Source: CAWJHE01 sp963842455
GTDB taxonomy: Bacteria; Chloroflexota; Anaerolineae; Anaerolineales; UBA4823
Length of the DNA: 64,000 nt
NCBI GenBank assembly: GCA_963842455.1
Contig: CAWJHE010000006.1
Coordinates: 310,001 to 374,000, forward strand
Direction of reading: 5' to 3'
Part shown: positions 34,310 through 43,810 of the stretch, in pieces
How the letters are laid out: each line of letters begins with the position of its first letter
Numbering within the stretch: position 1 is the stretch's first letter
Position numbers and translations under genes: made by a program
The notes under the pieces: generated by a model
Told to the model about the DNA's origin: nothing
Seen by the model: only the letters and a program-made list of their open reading frames with translations
Databases searched by the model: none

Positions 34310-36085
34310 ATGCGCATCAGCCAACTTTTCGGTCAAACCTTACGCGATTCACCAACAGAGGCAGAAGCAGCCAGCCACCAACTACTTCTGCGAGCTGGAT
34401 TTATTCGCCAATTGGCTGCCGGTGTGTTTAGCTATTTGCCTCTGGCGCGGCGCTCGATGAACAAGATTGAAAAAATTATCCGAGAGGAAATCGAGGCGAT
34501 TGGCGGGCAAGAAGTGACTATGCCAGTGGTGCATCCAGCAGAGATCTGGAAAAAAACTGGTCGCTGGATGCAAATCGATGCAGAGATGGGCAGATTCAAG
34601 GATCGCAACGGGCGAGATATGGCCCTGGCCATGACTCATGAGGAGGTCGTTGCCGAATTGGTGAGCAAAGAAATTCATTCTTACCGGCAACTGCCCTTAC
34701 TCATTTATCACATCCAAACCAAGTGGCGCGATGATCCCAGACCACGCGCTGGCCTGATCCGGGTACGAGAATTCACGATGAAAGATAGTTATAGTCTGGA
34801 CCAGGATTGGGAAGGATTAGATCGCCAATACCGTAGCCATTATCGGGCTTATTTCCGTATTTTTCAACGCTGCACTCTACCGGTTGTTGCAGTTAAAGCA
34901 GATGTGGGCATGATGGGAGGCAAGATAGCGCATGAATTTATGTACCTGACGCCAGTGGGCGAGGACAGCTTGATCTTCTGCGATGATTGCGGTTATTCGG
35001 CGAACCGTCAGCTAGCACAATTTCGGAAAAAACTGCCAGAGATTGCAGCCCCCCTGGCAGTTGAAAAAGTAGCCACACCAGACTGTAAAACGATTGCAGA
35101 GCTGGCCGCTTTCCTGGGGGTGGAGAAATCACAAACAGCCAAGGCTGTTTTCTTAGTGGCCAGTATTTTGGAAGAAGGCCAGATGGTTGAGAAATTTATT
35201 TTTGTGGTAGTGCGCGGAGATATGGAGGTTAATGAGACCAAATTGTCAAATTTGATCCGTGCGCGTAACTTACGCCCAGCCACAGAAGAGGAAATTCTAG
35301 CCGTTGGCGCTGTGCCGGGATACGCTTCACCCGTTGGTTTGGATGGCATACCCGTGATTGCAGATGATGCTCTGTTAGCCTCTCCTAATTTGGTTTCGGG
35401 GGCGAATGAAACGGGCTATCACTTGTTGAATGTGAATTATGGACGAGATTTTCGTGCGGATGTTGTCGCGGATATTGTCTCTGCTCAAGCAGGGGATGCC
35501 TGTCCGCAGTGCGGAGCGCCACTGCGGTTAGAGCGCGGAGTTGAGGTGGGTAATATTTTTAAGCTGGGAGTACGCTATAGCGAGGCAATGAACTGCACAT
35601 ATTTGGACGAGACAGGGCAGGCGAAACCAGTGGTCATGGGATCCTATGGCATTGGCATCGGAAGGTTATTGGCTTGTATTGTCGAAGCCCATCACGACGA
35701 GTATGGTCTAATCTGGCCGCCAGCCATTGCTCCATTCCAGGTACATCTGGTTTTGTTGAAAGGGAAGGGGACGCCTGAATGCGAAGCCCTGGCTGAAGAA
35801 CTGTACGCCAATCTGCAGAAAGAAGGCTTGGATGTTTTGTATGATGACCGTGCTGAGAGCCCAGGCGTGAAGTTTAATGACGCGGACTTAATCGGGATAC
35901 CGGTGCGCCTGACTGTGAGCGAGCGAGCGCTGAAAGCTGGCGGTGTTGAGTTTAAGCGCAGGGATTTAACCCAGAAAGAAGTTTTACCTTTGGATGGTTT
36001 GATTGGTCGGGTAAAGAGTGAATTGGATCAATTCCAGGCTATCTTTGAGCAACAGGCAACCTGCACCATAAATGATGATTTTTAG
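34310..36085 (+). CDS. proS: Prolyl-tRNA synthetase
   Basis: 591-residue class II aminoacyl-tRNA synthetase of the bacterial ProRS type. Motif 2 region (TKWRDDPRPRAGLIRVREFTMKDSYSLD), motif 3 (MGSYGIGIGRLLACIVE) and an inserted YbaK-like editing domain (about 225-390, ending SGANETGYHLLN) are present, then the anticodon-binding domain. Start: AGGAGG abuts the ATG at 34304, so the ATG at 34310, with six-base spacing, is preferred; its protein starts MRISQLFGQTLRD, as family members do. Preceded by a terminator-like leader. Confidence 0.97.
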   Translation: MRISQLFGQTLRDSPTEAEAASHQLLLRAGFIRQLAAGVFSYLPLARRSMNKIEKIIREEIEAIGGQEVTMPVVHPAEIWKKTGRWMQIDAEMGRFKDRNGRDMALAMTHEEVVAELVSKEIHSYRQLPLLIYHIQTKWRDDPRPRAGLIRVREFTMKDSYSLDQDWEGLDRQYRSHYRAYFRIFQRCTLPVVAVKADVGMMGGKIAHEFMYLTPVGEDSLIFCDDCGYSANRQLAQFRKKLPEIAAPLAVEKVATPDCKTIAELAAFLGVEKSQTAKAVFLVASILEEGQMVEKFIFVVVRGDMEVNETKLSNLIRARNLRPATEEEILAVGAVPGYASPVGLDGIPVIADDALLASPNLVSGANETGYHLLNVNYGRDFRADVVADIVSAQAGDACPQCGAPLRLERGVEVGNIFKLGVRYSEAMNCTYLDETGQAKPVVMGSYGIGIGRLLACIVEAHHDEYGLIWPPAIAPFQVHLVLLKGKGTPECEALAEELYANLQKEGLDVLYDDRAESPGVKFNDADLIGIPVRLTVSERALKAGGVEFKRRDLTQKEVLPLDGLIGRVKSELDQFQAIFEQQATCTINDDF

Positions 36086-36132
36086 CTTGCATAGCTGGCG
36101 GTGGAGGATCTTGCTTTGAGGCGGACAATCGA

Positions 36133-37362
36133 TTATGGATTTCGGAGTAAATCGATGATGGCATCGTAGGCTGGTTTTGGCTGTCCTTTGTTGTCGAACA
36201 ATAAAGGTGCATCAGCCTTACCGGTATAGTCTGGGATCCAGGAGTATCGATCCGTTAATCCCCAGGTTGAAAAACCCCGGCAATTGGGTGAATTCAGACA
36301 GGCAGAAAATGCCTGGCGATACATTCTGGCCTGATCATTGAGCTTTTCGGTATGGTTGGCATCGCTGTATTGCAGCTTAATATCCATCTCGGTGATATAC
36401 ATAGACAAGCCCAGATCCGAAAGACGCTGCATATTCTCTGATAACTCATGGAATGTTGGCGGACCATTCAGCCAAAGATGCATTTGTAAGCCGACAGCAT
36501 GGATAGGGACATTCTGTTGTAACAATCCCTGAACCAGAGCATAAATCCCTTGAGATTTTGGGTTCAACCCTTCTGCCATGAAGTCGTTATAAACCAGAAT
36601 GGCATTGGGATCGGCTTCGTGTGCCCAATGAAATGCCATGGCGATATACTCGGGTCCAATATTGCGCATCCAGATCGTATCTCGTAATCTACCGGTTTCA
36701 TCTAGCGCTTCATTGACCACATCCCAGGCATAGATTTGTCCGCGATAATGCCCTGCCACACTTTTGATGTGTGTGCACAACAGTTGGATCCATTCCTGGC
36801 GGGTGAATTGTCCCTCATTGACCCAGGCGGGCAGTTGAAGATCCCAAACCAAAACATGACCATAGACGGACATTTGGTGAAGCCGCGCAAAGGCAACGAT
36901 GGTATCCCCTCGGCGAAAATCATAGCGGTCCGGTTCCGGGTGAATATTTTCCCATTTCATGTCAACTTCGGGGGTAAGCATATTGAATTCACGAGTTAGC
37001 AATGCCGTATAGCTTTCATCCTTCAGCAAGCTGGCTGAAACTGCTGTGCCAATCCGGATATTGTGTTCTTTAGCCAGGTTTGCTAATGAGGGCTGGCCTG
37101 GATCCGGCGCCGGGTTAATTCTAAAGGGCAAGGCGTTGATGGTGAAATAAGGGCTTATGACAGGTGAACAATCTGGAAAGGTGTGGGAGGGTGTTGGCAG
37201 AAACTGTCCAGCAGATGGCGTCTTTGTTGTTAGTGGAATTTGTGTGGGGGATGTGGGTTTAATTTGAATGGGGATTGTGAAGCTACAGGCAACGAGCAGA
37301 AACCCTAGAAGAAAGATGCAGCGCGGTAAACTGCGCCGGAGGGAGATCATCTGGTGCACCAT
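36133..37362 (-). CDS. GH10 endo-1,4-beta-xylanase lipoprotein
   Basis: About 409 residues. Signal peptide with a lipobox LVAC (Cys near residue 25), then a Thr/Pro linker and a GH10 barrel. The acid/base Glu is in YAWDVVNEALD and the nucleophile in MYITEMDIKL. The substrate-cleft phrases MLTPEVDMKWENIHPEPDRYDF and GHVLVWDLQLPAWV are typical. It would act on xylan or related polymers outside the cell, attached to the membrane. Start: the ATG at 37362 follows AAGGA; ATGs at 37395 and 37350 are alternatives. Convergent with proS. Confidence 0.92.
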   Translation of the reverse strand: MVHQMISLRRSLPRCIFLLGFLLVACSFTIPIQIKPTSPTQIPLTTKTPSAGQFLPTPSHTFPDCSPVISPYFTINALPFRINPAPDPGQPSLANLAKEHNIRIGTAVSASLLKDESYTALLTREFNMLTPEVDMKWENIHPEPDRYDFRRGDTIVAFARLHQMSVYGHVLVWDLQLPAWVNEGQFTRQEWIQLLCTHIKSVAGHYRGQIYAWDVVNEALDETGRLRDTIWMRNIGPEYIAMAFHWAHEADPNAILVYNDFMAEGLNPKSQGIYALVQGLLQQNVPIHAVGLQMHLWLNGPPTFHELSENMQRLSDLGLSMYITEMDIKLQYSDANHTEKLNDQARMYRQAFSACLNSPNCRGFSTWGLTDRYSWIPDYTGKADAPLLFDNKGQPKPAYDAIIDLLRNP

Positions 37363-37471
37363 TCTTCCTTGCAGCTTTCGATGAGGTTGGTTCATGAGGC
37401 AAAAAAAGTTAAGCTGGCTAAGAGACTATTCATAAGCTGGGTAAAACGGATGCATGCTTGCGAACGGTGAA

Positions 37472-38717
37472 TTAAGTTTGGGGTGATTTTAACTTCGGAC
37501 CCCAAAAAACCAACAGTGTAACTGCCAGGAAAGCTAATCCAGCAGCAAAAAGGAAAGGCGCGGAGGGTCCAAACCCTGACCAGCTGCCGAGACCTTGCCA
37601 TAAAATTCCTGCAATCAGCGAGGCAGGTAGATCCAGAATACCTAATACAGCATTATAAGTGCCATAGGCGGTTCCGCGCAATGCTTCAGGCACCAGGTCT
37701 GCGATAAAAGCTTTGGACGTTCCGTAAGCAAGACCATAATAGACACCGTAGAGGGCATAGAGTATCCAAATCTGTGTACCAGTTTTTGCCAGGCCAAAAC
37801 CCAGATAGATCAGGGCGTAAAAGGTCCATCCAGCGATGATCAGGCGTTGCCTGCCGATCCGGTCTGACAGAGATCCGGCGGGTGTAGAAACCAGGGTGTA
37901 GATCAGATTAAAGATGACCAGCATAGCTAAAATTCCGGTCACACTGACGCCGCGTTCTTGGGCGCGTAAGATTAAGAATGCATCGGATGAATTTCCGAGG
38001 TCAAATAAGGCCACAATCGTCAAGAAGATGATAAAAGGTTTCCCCAGGGATTTTAAGGCGAATTTTGGCAGGCTGCCTTGGCTGCTGATAGAAACATCTT
38101 TTGCCAACACCACCAGGGCAATTACGGCTAATGCTGCTGGCAGAAGGCTGAATAAGACCACCAGGCGGAAAGTGTTTGCGTTTAATGCTGAGGCATTGGT
38201 CTGAGTCCACCAGACAATAGCCAGTGCGATCAATAAACCAAGTGTAGCTCCGGCGGTGTCAGCTGCCCGGTGAAAACCAAAAGCGCTGCCCACGCTGGCT
38301 TTCTGACACGGAATCGGCCACCAGGGCATCTCTGGGAGCCGTGCGAATGCCCTTGCCAATTCGATCAGCCCAGCGCACACCAGCCACAACGCTCCATGTA
38401 TTGGCAAAATAGAAAAAGGGTTTAACGATGGCCGAGAGACCATAGCCAGCCACAGCCAACCATTTGCGCGCCCGTAACCTGTCTGAGAACCAGCCAGAAA
38501 AAAGCTTCAACAGGCTGGATGTGGATTCGGCTACGCCTTCAATGAGGCCAATCAGGTTGGTTTTTACCCCAAGGCTATTGGCCAGGAAGAGAGGCAGCAA
38601 GTTGATCACCATTTCACTGGAAATATCCATGAAAAAACTGGTCAGGCTCACAGCCCAAACATTGCGGGGAAGTTTTCGAAAGAAAGCTCTTTGTTGCAGG
38701 TCGGTCTTTTTATTCAT
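37472..38717 (-). pseudogene. MFS transporter, frameshifted
   Basis: Twelve-helix major facilitator in two frames. Part 1 (38717 to about 38290) begins MNKKTDLQQ, contains GWFSDRLRARKWLAVAGYG and GKGIRTAPRDALVADSV, and would stop at 38259. Part 2 continues from about 38286 with SAFGFHRAADTAGATLGLL to the stop at 37472. One extra base in GTGGGCAGC (about 38287) explains the break. Similar transporters of this subgroup carry QRG-x-AFGLHRA without interruption. Substrate unknown. Divergent from the DUF3054 gene. Confidence 0.85.
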
Positions 38718-38882
38718 ATCGCTTCAACCTGATTTTATGTGGAAAAGAGTGAATAACCGCATTGGGATTATACTCTCTTATCCCCAGGGTATCCTAAATG
38801 CTTGGGTGGAGCATAAAAGTGTACCTTTCCCCTTGTAGCTTTTGCAGGTTTCGGGTAGGATAATGGCAACTTGGAGGAACTT

Positions 38883-39260
38883 ATGAGCGGGCGGCTAATC
38901 TTAATCCTGGGAGATATCATCACACTGGCAATTGTGACTGTGATAGGGTTTGCCAGCCACGGCACTGCGGGCAGCGCTGGCTTACGGATGTTAACGACTT
39001 TTTTACCTCTGGTTGTATCCTGGTTTTTGGTTGCTCCTTTCGTGGGCGCGTATGATCCGGAACGGGTGTTGGATTTACGCCAGATTTGGCGCCCATTTTG
39101 GGCGATGGTCCTGGCAGGTCCATTTGCCTCATGGATGCGCGGCGCATGGTTAAACGCTCCAATCCTACCGTTGTTTGTAGTGATTTTAGGCGGCACAGGC
39201 GCTTTAGGTATACTCGCTTGGCGGGTCATTTACTACCTGATCTTTTCCCGGAAAAAATAA
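38883..39260 (+). CDS. DUF3054 membrane protein
   Basis: 125 residues with four membrane helices. The family pattern is GDIITLAIVTVIGFASH near the start, FLVAPFVGAYD in the middle and WMRGAW...PILPLFVVILGGTGALGILAWR at the end. DUF3054 has no known function. Start: GGAGG lies five bases before the ATG at 38883. The ECF sigma factor gene starts 4 bp after its stop. Confidence 0.85.
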   Translation: MSGRLILILGDIITLAIVTVIGFASHGTAGSAGLRMLTTFLPLVVSWFLVAPFVGAYDPERVLDLRQIWRPFWAMVLAGPFASWMRGAWLNAPILPLFVVILGGTGALGILAWRVIYYLIFSRKK

Positions 39261-39264
39261 ATTC

Positions 39265-39873
39265 ATGGACGAAGCAGCTCTTATTCAGGCGGCAAAACAA
39301 GGCGATATAGATGCTTTCAATCGACTGGTACTGGCTTACCAGGATCTGGTCTATGCCCAGGCATACCGGATGATTAATGAGCCAGAGGTCGCAGAAGATG
39401 CAACGCAAGATGCCTTTATATCTGCCTACCGGAATTTGAAAATGTACAGGGGAGGATCGTTCAAGGCCTGGCTGCTGCGAATTGTTACCAATGCCTGCTA
39501 TGACGAGCTTCGCCGGCGTCAACGACGACCCACGACTCCTCTGGAACCCCTTGATCAAGATGAAGAAGAAATTGAGTCACCGAGCTGGCTGGCAGACCCG
39601 GGCGAATCGCCTGAAGATGCAGCAGAAAGAGCTGAATTGGCTGAGGCTTTGCAGAACTGCCTGCAGGGGCTGTCTCCTGAGTTTAGAGCTGTTGTGATCC
39701 TGGTGGATGTGCAGGGGATGGATTACCAGGAGGCTTCTGAGGCCGTGGGGGCTGCCCTCGGCACGGTAAAAAGCCGCCTGGCTCGGGCGCGTCTAAGGAT
39801 GCGCGATTGTTTACAAGGTTTTTGGGAACTTTTACCAGCCTCATTCCGTCTTGTAGAAGAGAGTGACGCATGA
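39265..39873 (+). CDS. ECF sigma factor
   Basis: 202-residue extracytoplasmic-function sigma factor. Region 2 (about 10-80) holds YAQAYRMINEPEVAEDATQDAFISAYRNL and the DNA-melting part; region 4 (about 132-185) is LSPEFRAVVILVDVQGMDYQEASEAVGAALGTVKSRLARAR. The acidic linker between is long. The stop overlaps the next start by 4 bp (ATGA), the usual coupling to an anti-sigma factor. Its target promoters are not identified here. Confidence 0.95.
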   Translation: MDEAALIQAAKQGDIDAFNRLVLAYQDLVYAQAYRMINEPEVAEDATQDAFISAYRNLKMYRGGSFKAWLLRIVTNACYDELRRRQRRPTTPLEPLDQDEEEIESPSWLADPGESPEDAAERAELAEALQNCLQGLSPEFRAVVILVDVQGMDYQEASEAVGAALGTVKSRLARARLRMRDCLQGFWELLPASFRLVEESDA

Positions 39874-40655
39874 ATGGTAAATTATCCTTACGAGATTATG
39901 AAGCCTTGTCGGCATATCTGGATGGCGCCTTGGATGTTCGCAGCCAAACCCATCTGGAAAAACGTTTACAGGTAGAAGAAAATTTAAAACAAGAGTTGGA
40001 GGCGTTGAAGCGAACCCGTATCATCTTACGGAGTCAACCCCGGATGCGGGCGCCTCGGAATTTCACATTAACCCCTCAAATGGCTGGTGTTCGCCAACAG
40101 GCGCGATATTCTATGGGAGCCTTTTCCGCGCTGCGCCTGGCCTCGGTTTTGGCGACCATTTTCCTTGTGCTGGTTATGGCCGGTGATTTTGTAGGCAGCT
40201 CGATGAAACCCCAAACTATTGCCGCCTCAGATCTACCTCAGCAAGCTCCATGGGCTATGCCTGGCTTTGGGATGGGAGGTGGCAGCGGGGGAGGCAGCGA
40301 TGTTGGCTCAGAACCGGTAATGCCAGCAGAAGAAGCAGCGATGGAAATGCCTGCTGTTCAGTCGACAGATACTGCCGCGATGAAAGCTATGCCTGAAGCA
40401 GGCGCTCCCGAGGCTGAAACGGCTTTGCAGGCTGTTCCACCGGCTAGCCTGGCGGAGGAATCTGCCGTCTCCGAAGCGCCACCTAGCGCAGTGGAACCTG
40501 AGATATCCGCGAATGCTGCCAGCCGGGAAGTTGCTGAAGAAGCAACCGGTCAAACTAGCTGGACTTTCATTAAAATTTTGCAGGTACTCTTAGCACTTTT
40601 GGCCATCAGTACGGGTCTGGGCGCCTTGTTATTGTGGCGCACTTCCAGAAACTAA
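39870..40655 (+). CDS. Membrane anti-sigma factor
   Basis: 261 residues. The N-terminal helical domain (LRDYEALSAYLDGALDVRSQTHLEKRLQ, about 6-35) resembles anti-sigma domains but lacks the zinc-binding HxxxCxxC. A first membrane helix at about 84-107, an Ala/Glu/Pro-rich extracytoplasmic stretch with Gly repeats, and a second helix near the end (about 232-255) follow. It should hold the preceding sigma factor at the membrane. Co-translated with it. Confidence 0.85.
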   Translation: MNGKLSLRDYEALSAYLDGALDVRSQTHLEKRLQVEENLKQELEALKRTRIILRSQPRMRAPRNFTLTPQMAGVRQQARYSMGAFSALRLASVLATIFLVLVMAGDFVGSSMKPQTIAASDLPQQAPWAMPGFGMGGGSGGGSDVGSEPVMPAEEAAMEMPAVQSTDTAAMKAMPEAGAPEAETALQAVPPASLAEESAVSEAPPSAVEPEISANAASREVAEEATGQTSWTFIKILQVLLALLAISTGLGALLLWRTSRN

Positions 40656-40694
40656 ATTTCTCAAACAAAGCGTTTATCATAATAGAAGGTTGGC

Positions 40695-41198
40695 ATGGCT
40701 GCTAGCTTAGATGAGATCAATTTTTGCCCACGTTGTGGAACCGGTGTGGTGTTAGCAGAGCGTTTTGGCCGCTTGCGACCGGTCTGCCCCGATTGCCATT
40801 GGATTTATTTTGCCGACCCCAAGGTGGCTGCGGCTGCTATCATTGAAGATGGTGATAAAGTCTTATTGGTGCGGCGCGCCAATGATCCCCAGCGCGGATT
40901 GTGGACGATGCCGGCTGGCTTTGTGGATGCCGGCGAAGACCCGGCGCGTGCAGTTGAGCGCGAGTGCCTGGAAGAAACCGGACTTGTGGTTCAAGTAGTG
41001 GGCCTGGTCGACGTCCTATCGGGTCTGGAGCATGCACGCGGGGCGCATATCCTTATCGTTTACCGCGCAAAGATACTATCGGGATGCCTTACCCCTCAAG
41101 ATGATGTCGATCGGGTTGCTTTCTTCTCGAGAAATCAGATGCCGCCCCTGGCTTTTCGGGCAACTGAGAAAATTTTGGCTCAAGAAGGCTTTATTTAA
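40695..41198 (+). CDS. NUDIX hydrolase with zinc ribbon
   Basis: 167 residues. An N-terminal zinc ribbon (CPRCGTGVV...CPDCHWIYF, about 9-37) precedes a NUDIX fold. The NUDIX box GFVDAGEDPARAVERECLEETGL (about 74-96) has all catalytic Glu residues. The plan recalls NudC-like or ADP-ribose pyrophosphatase-type enzymes; substrate undetermined. 40 bp after the anti-sigma gene. Confidence 0.9.
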   Translation: MAASLDEINFCPRCGTGVVLAERFGRLRPVCPDCHWIYFADPKVAAAAIIEDGDKVLLVRRANDPQRGLWTMPAGFVDAGEDPARAVERECLEETGLVVQVVGLVDVLSGLEHARGAHILIVYRAKILSGCLTPQDDVDRVAFFSRNQMPPLAFRATEKILAQEGFI

Positions 41199-41209
41199 TG
41201 TAGATAAAG

Positions 41210-41240
41210 TTGACATAATTTGGGTAATATGTGATAAAAT
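41210..41240 (+). promoter_or_regulatory. Candidate promoter for the HtrA-like gene
   Basis: TTGACA (41210-41215) followed after 17-19 bp by GATAAA/TAAAAT (41233-41240). It lies about 155 bp upstream of the protease start, with AT-rich DNA between. Confidence 0.5.
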
Positions 41241-41395
41241 AATACTATCCATTTAGTTGTTTCGGCGCGAAATTTAAATACATCTTATTGGTCCTATTTT
41301 CTACATCTGCAAATTGCATCGGTCTATGTTAATTGTTTTATGAATTTAAAAAACATAGATTGGCTATCTATTAACTGCTGAGGAGGAAACTGGTT

Positions 41396-43135
41396 GTGGA
41401 TAAAAAACTGTATCGACCCTTTGTTTGGATGACGATCTTTGTGTTGGTTGTAGGGCTAGCCTGTCAGTTAGGCTCTCCTTCTACACCCGAACCGGTTGTA
41501 GTAACGGCTGAACCTGCTGTTCAGGAAGTGACTACAACCATCGAACCTGTTAAACCCACCGACCCTGAACCACTGCAGCCGGCGGGAACAGACGCAATTT
41601 CAAGCCTGGACGAATTAGAACAGGCCGTAGTTTATATCGAAGCCCAGGGTTCTTACCGGGACCCCTCAGCAGGCTGGCAGGTCAATGTGGGAGGCAGCGG
41701 TACAGGCTTCTTGATTGATCCTTCAGGTATTGCGGTGACGAATAACCATGTGGTGGCCGGATCAGCAACATTAAAAGTTTGGTTGGCAGGTGATTCAAAC
41801 CCGCGAACGGCGCGTGTTTTAGGCGTGGCCGAGTGTTCGGATTTAGCTGTGATTGAAATTGATGGTGACAACTTCCCATTTCTAGATTGGTATTCAGGCG
41901 ATATCAAGGTGGGGATGGATGTTTACACTGCCGGGTATCCTATCAGTGGAGCGGGTGTTGGTTACTCACTTACCAAAGGAATCGTCTCCAAAGCCAGCGG
42001 CAGCGTGGACTGGACGGTAGCAGCTGTAGATCAGATTATTGAACATACTGCCAAGGTCAACCCTGGCAATTCCGGGGGCCCATTGGTGGACCAGAATGCC
42101 AGGGTGGTAGGTGTCAACTTCGGTTTCACCGAAACGCTTGACCAGAACTACGCAGTTGAGCGCGATGAAGCGATTGCCGTGATTAACCAGCTGCGCACTG
42201 GCCTGGATGTCGATTCGATGGGTGTGAATGGCGTGGCGGTTGATGGTGATTTGAGTGGCAATGCCGTTGTTGGGATTTGGGTACGATCGGTCAAATCTGG
42301 CTCACCGGCTGATAAGGCTCGCATCCAACCAGGGGACATTATCCTGGAAGTGGAAAGCAAGGTGTTGAATGATGGCACTTTGGGTGGGTATTGTGAGGTG
42401 GTCCGCTCGCACCAGGCGACAGATACCCTCAATGTGACTGTTCTGCGGGCAGATACATTGGAAATTCTCGAAGGACAATTTAACGGTCGTGAGCTTGAAT
42501 ATGTCTCATCCTTGGGATCAACCACCGAGACAAGCACCTCATCAGGGAGCGTCCAGGGTAATCCAGGAGCAGCTGCATCTGGTGATGCTTTCTTCGCTAC
42601 AGAATTTGATAGTGCAGATGGCTTGTACCCCGTAACCGTTCCGGAGACTGAAAATTTCGAAGCTTTTACAGAAGATGGTCTACTGTACATCGAAGTCAAG
42701 GATCGCAACTCCAACGTGTACTCTTTTTATGATTTAGACTTAACCAATCCGGATGTGCGCATCGACGCCGATGTGGAAACTGTTGGCGGACCCAACCGCA
42801 ATAATATCAGCCTGGTTTGCCGGGCAACCAATGAAGGCTGGTATGAGTTCAGTATGAATAGCGGCGGGTATTGGTACATTTGGAAATACCAGGATGGCGA
42901 TTACTTCAACCTGGCAGAAGGGGCTTCTTATGCGATCAATTTGCAGAAGGCTGCCAATAGTTTGACTGCCACCTGTATTGGCCGTGAATTAACCTTTTTT
43001 GTCAATGGCGTGAAGATGGGGTCTGTATCCGACAATACTTTTAAGAATGGCGGCCAGGTAGGCGTCTCGGTGAGTACATTTGACTTCCCGGGTGCAGCAG
43101 TGGAATTTGAGCGACTCGTAGCTACCGTGCCTTAG
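41396..43135 (+). CDS. HtrA/Deg-like serine protease lipoprotein
   Basis: 579 residues. Lipoprotein signal (lipobox VGLAC, Cys about 23), Thr/Pro/Glu linker, then a trypsin-fold protease. His is in VTNNHVVAG, Asp in CSDLAVIEID, Ser in NPGNSGGPLV. A PDZ domain follows (about 280-360, VRSVKSGSPADKARIQPGDIILEVES). A C-terminal jelly-roll-like domain (about 400-579) resembles the outer domain of the kinase at 22065. It probably acts in envelope protein quality control. Start: GTG with GAGGAGG upstream. A terminator follows at 43169. Confidence 0.92.
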   Translation: MDKKLYRPFVWMTIFVLVVGLACQLGSPSTPEPVVVTAEPAVQEVTTTIEPVKPTDPEPLQPAGTDAISSLDELEQAVVYIEAQGSYRDPSAGWQVNVGGSGTGFLIDPSGIAVTNNHVVAGSATLKVWLAGDSNPRTARVLGVAECSDLAVIEIDGDNFPFLDWYSGDIKVGMDVYTAGYPISGAGVGYSLTKGIVSKASGSVDWTVAAVDQIIEHTAKVNPGNSGGPLVDQNARVVGVNFGFTETLDQNYAVERDEAIAVINQLRTGLDVDSMGVNGVAVDGDLSGNAVVGIWVRSVKSGSPADKARIQPGDIILEVESKVLNDGTLGGYCEVVRSHQATDTLNVTVLRADTLEILEGQFNGRELEYVSSLGSTTETSTSSGSVQGNPGAAASGDAFFATEFDSADGLYPVTVPETENFEAFTEDGLLYIEVKDRNSNVYSFYDLDLTNPDVRIDADVETVGGPNRNNISLVCRATNEGWYEFSMNSGGYWYIWKYQDGDYFNLAEGASYAINLQKAANSLTATCIGRELTFFVNGVKMGSVSDNTFKNGGQVGVSVSTFDFPGAAVEFERLVATVP

Positions 43136-43168
43136 CCTTCCAGGCTCGTGTGCTCTTTGAACATAACT

Positions 43169-43198
43169 GGGCTGTTCCTTTTGGGGGCAGCCCTTTTT
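43169..43198 (+). terminator. Rho-independent terminator
   Basis: GGGCTG (43169-43174) / CAGCCC (43188-43193) with a 13-base loop and TTTTT (43194-43198), 33 bp after the protease stop. Confidence 0.8.
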
Positions 43199-43313
43199 GC
43201 ATAACGGAAATACTGCAGCTTATGCCATTGCTACTTGCGACGTTTCAATTGGCGTTGTGAGCGTTCAATGCGAAGTAGACTCAGCACTAAAACAAGAAAT
43301 GATGGAGGTAATC

Positions 43314-43793
43314 ATGCCCGATTCCTTACAAAGAGCGCCAGGTTTTCCACTATGGGTGGCTGCTGGCAATGACCGTTTTGGCGAGAGTCGTGGACTTGGT
43401 GTCAGCTCGATCGCCTTCAAGGTAACTCCCCAGGATAGCGATGGAATATTGATTCTTGAGAACACTTTCCACCAGCCTGGCGGGCCGGCGCGCCATTTGC
43501 ATTATGAACAGGATGAGTGGTTCTACATCCTGGAAGGTGAGTTTAAATTCGAAGTAGGCGACGAAAGCTTTCGCTTGCGACCAGGCGATGCGCTTCTGGG
43601 ACCGCGTAGGATACCTCACGTTTGGGCTTTCTCGGGTGGTTCGCAGCGCGGGCGCATTCTGATTGCCTTTATGCCTGCTGGAACGATGGAAGCCTTTTTT
43701 AGACAGGTGACCAAGGCTAACGCTATGCCGCCGCAGGATCCAGCCTTATGGAGCGCCCATGGCATGCAATTGTTAGGACCACCTTTGTCTTAG
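43314..43793 (+). CDS. Cupin domain protein
   Basis: 159 residues with one cupin barrel. Motif 1 is GPARHLHYEQDEWFYILEGEFKF, with the usual metal-binding His/His/Glu set, and motif 2 PGDALLGPRRIPHVWAF. Enzyme or binding role unknown; a quercetinase-like or sugar-isomerase-like function is possible. Start: GGAGG five bases before the ATG at 43314; an extension to 43197 lacks support. Confidence 0.85.
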   Translation: MPDSLQRAPGFPLWVAAGNDRFGESRGLGVSSIAFKVTPQDSDGILILENTFHQPGGPARHLHYEQDEWFYILEGEFKFEVGDESFRLRPGDALLGPRRIPHVWAFSGGSQRGRILIAFMPAGTMEAFFRQVTKANAMPPQDPALWSAHGMQLLGPPLS

Positions 43794-43810
43794 GAATTGG
43801 AAAATTCAGG

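Noticed and set aside
34058..34336. 92-codon minus-strand frame over the proS leader
   Set aside because: Overlaps the leader hairpins and the proS start, has low-complexity composition and no binding site.
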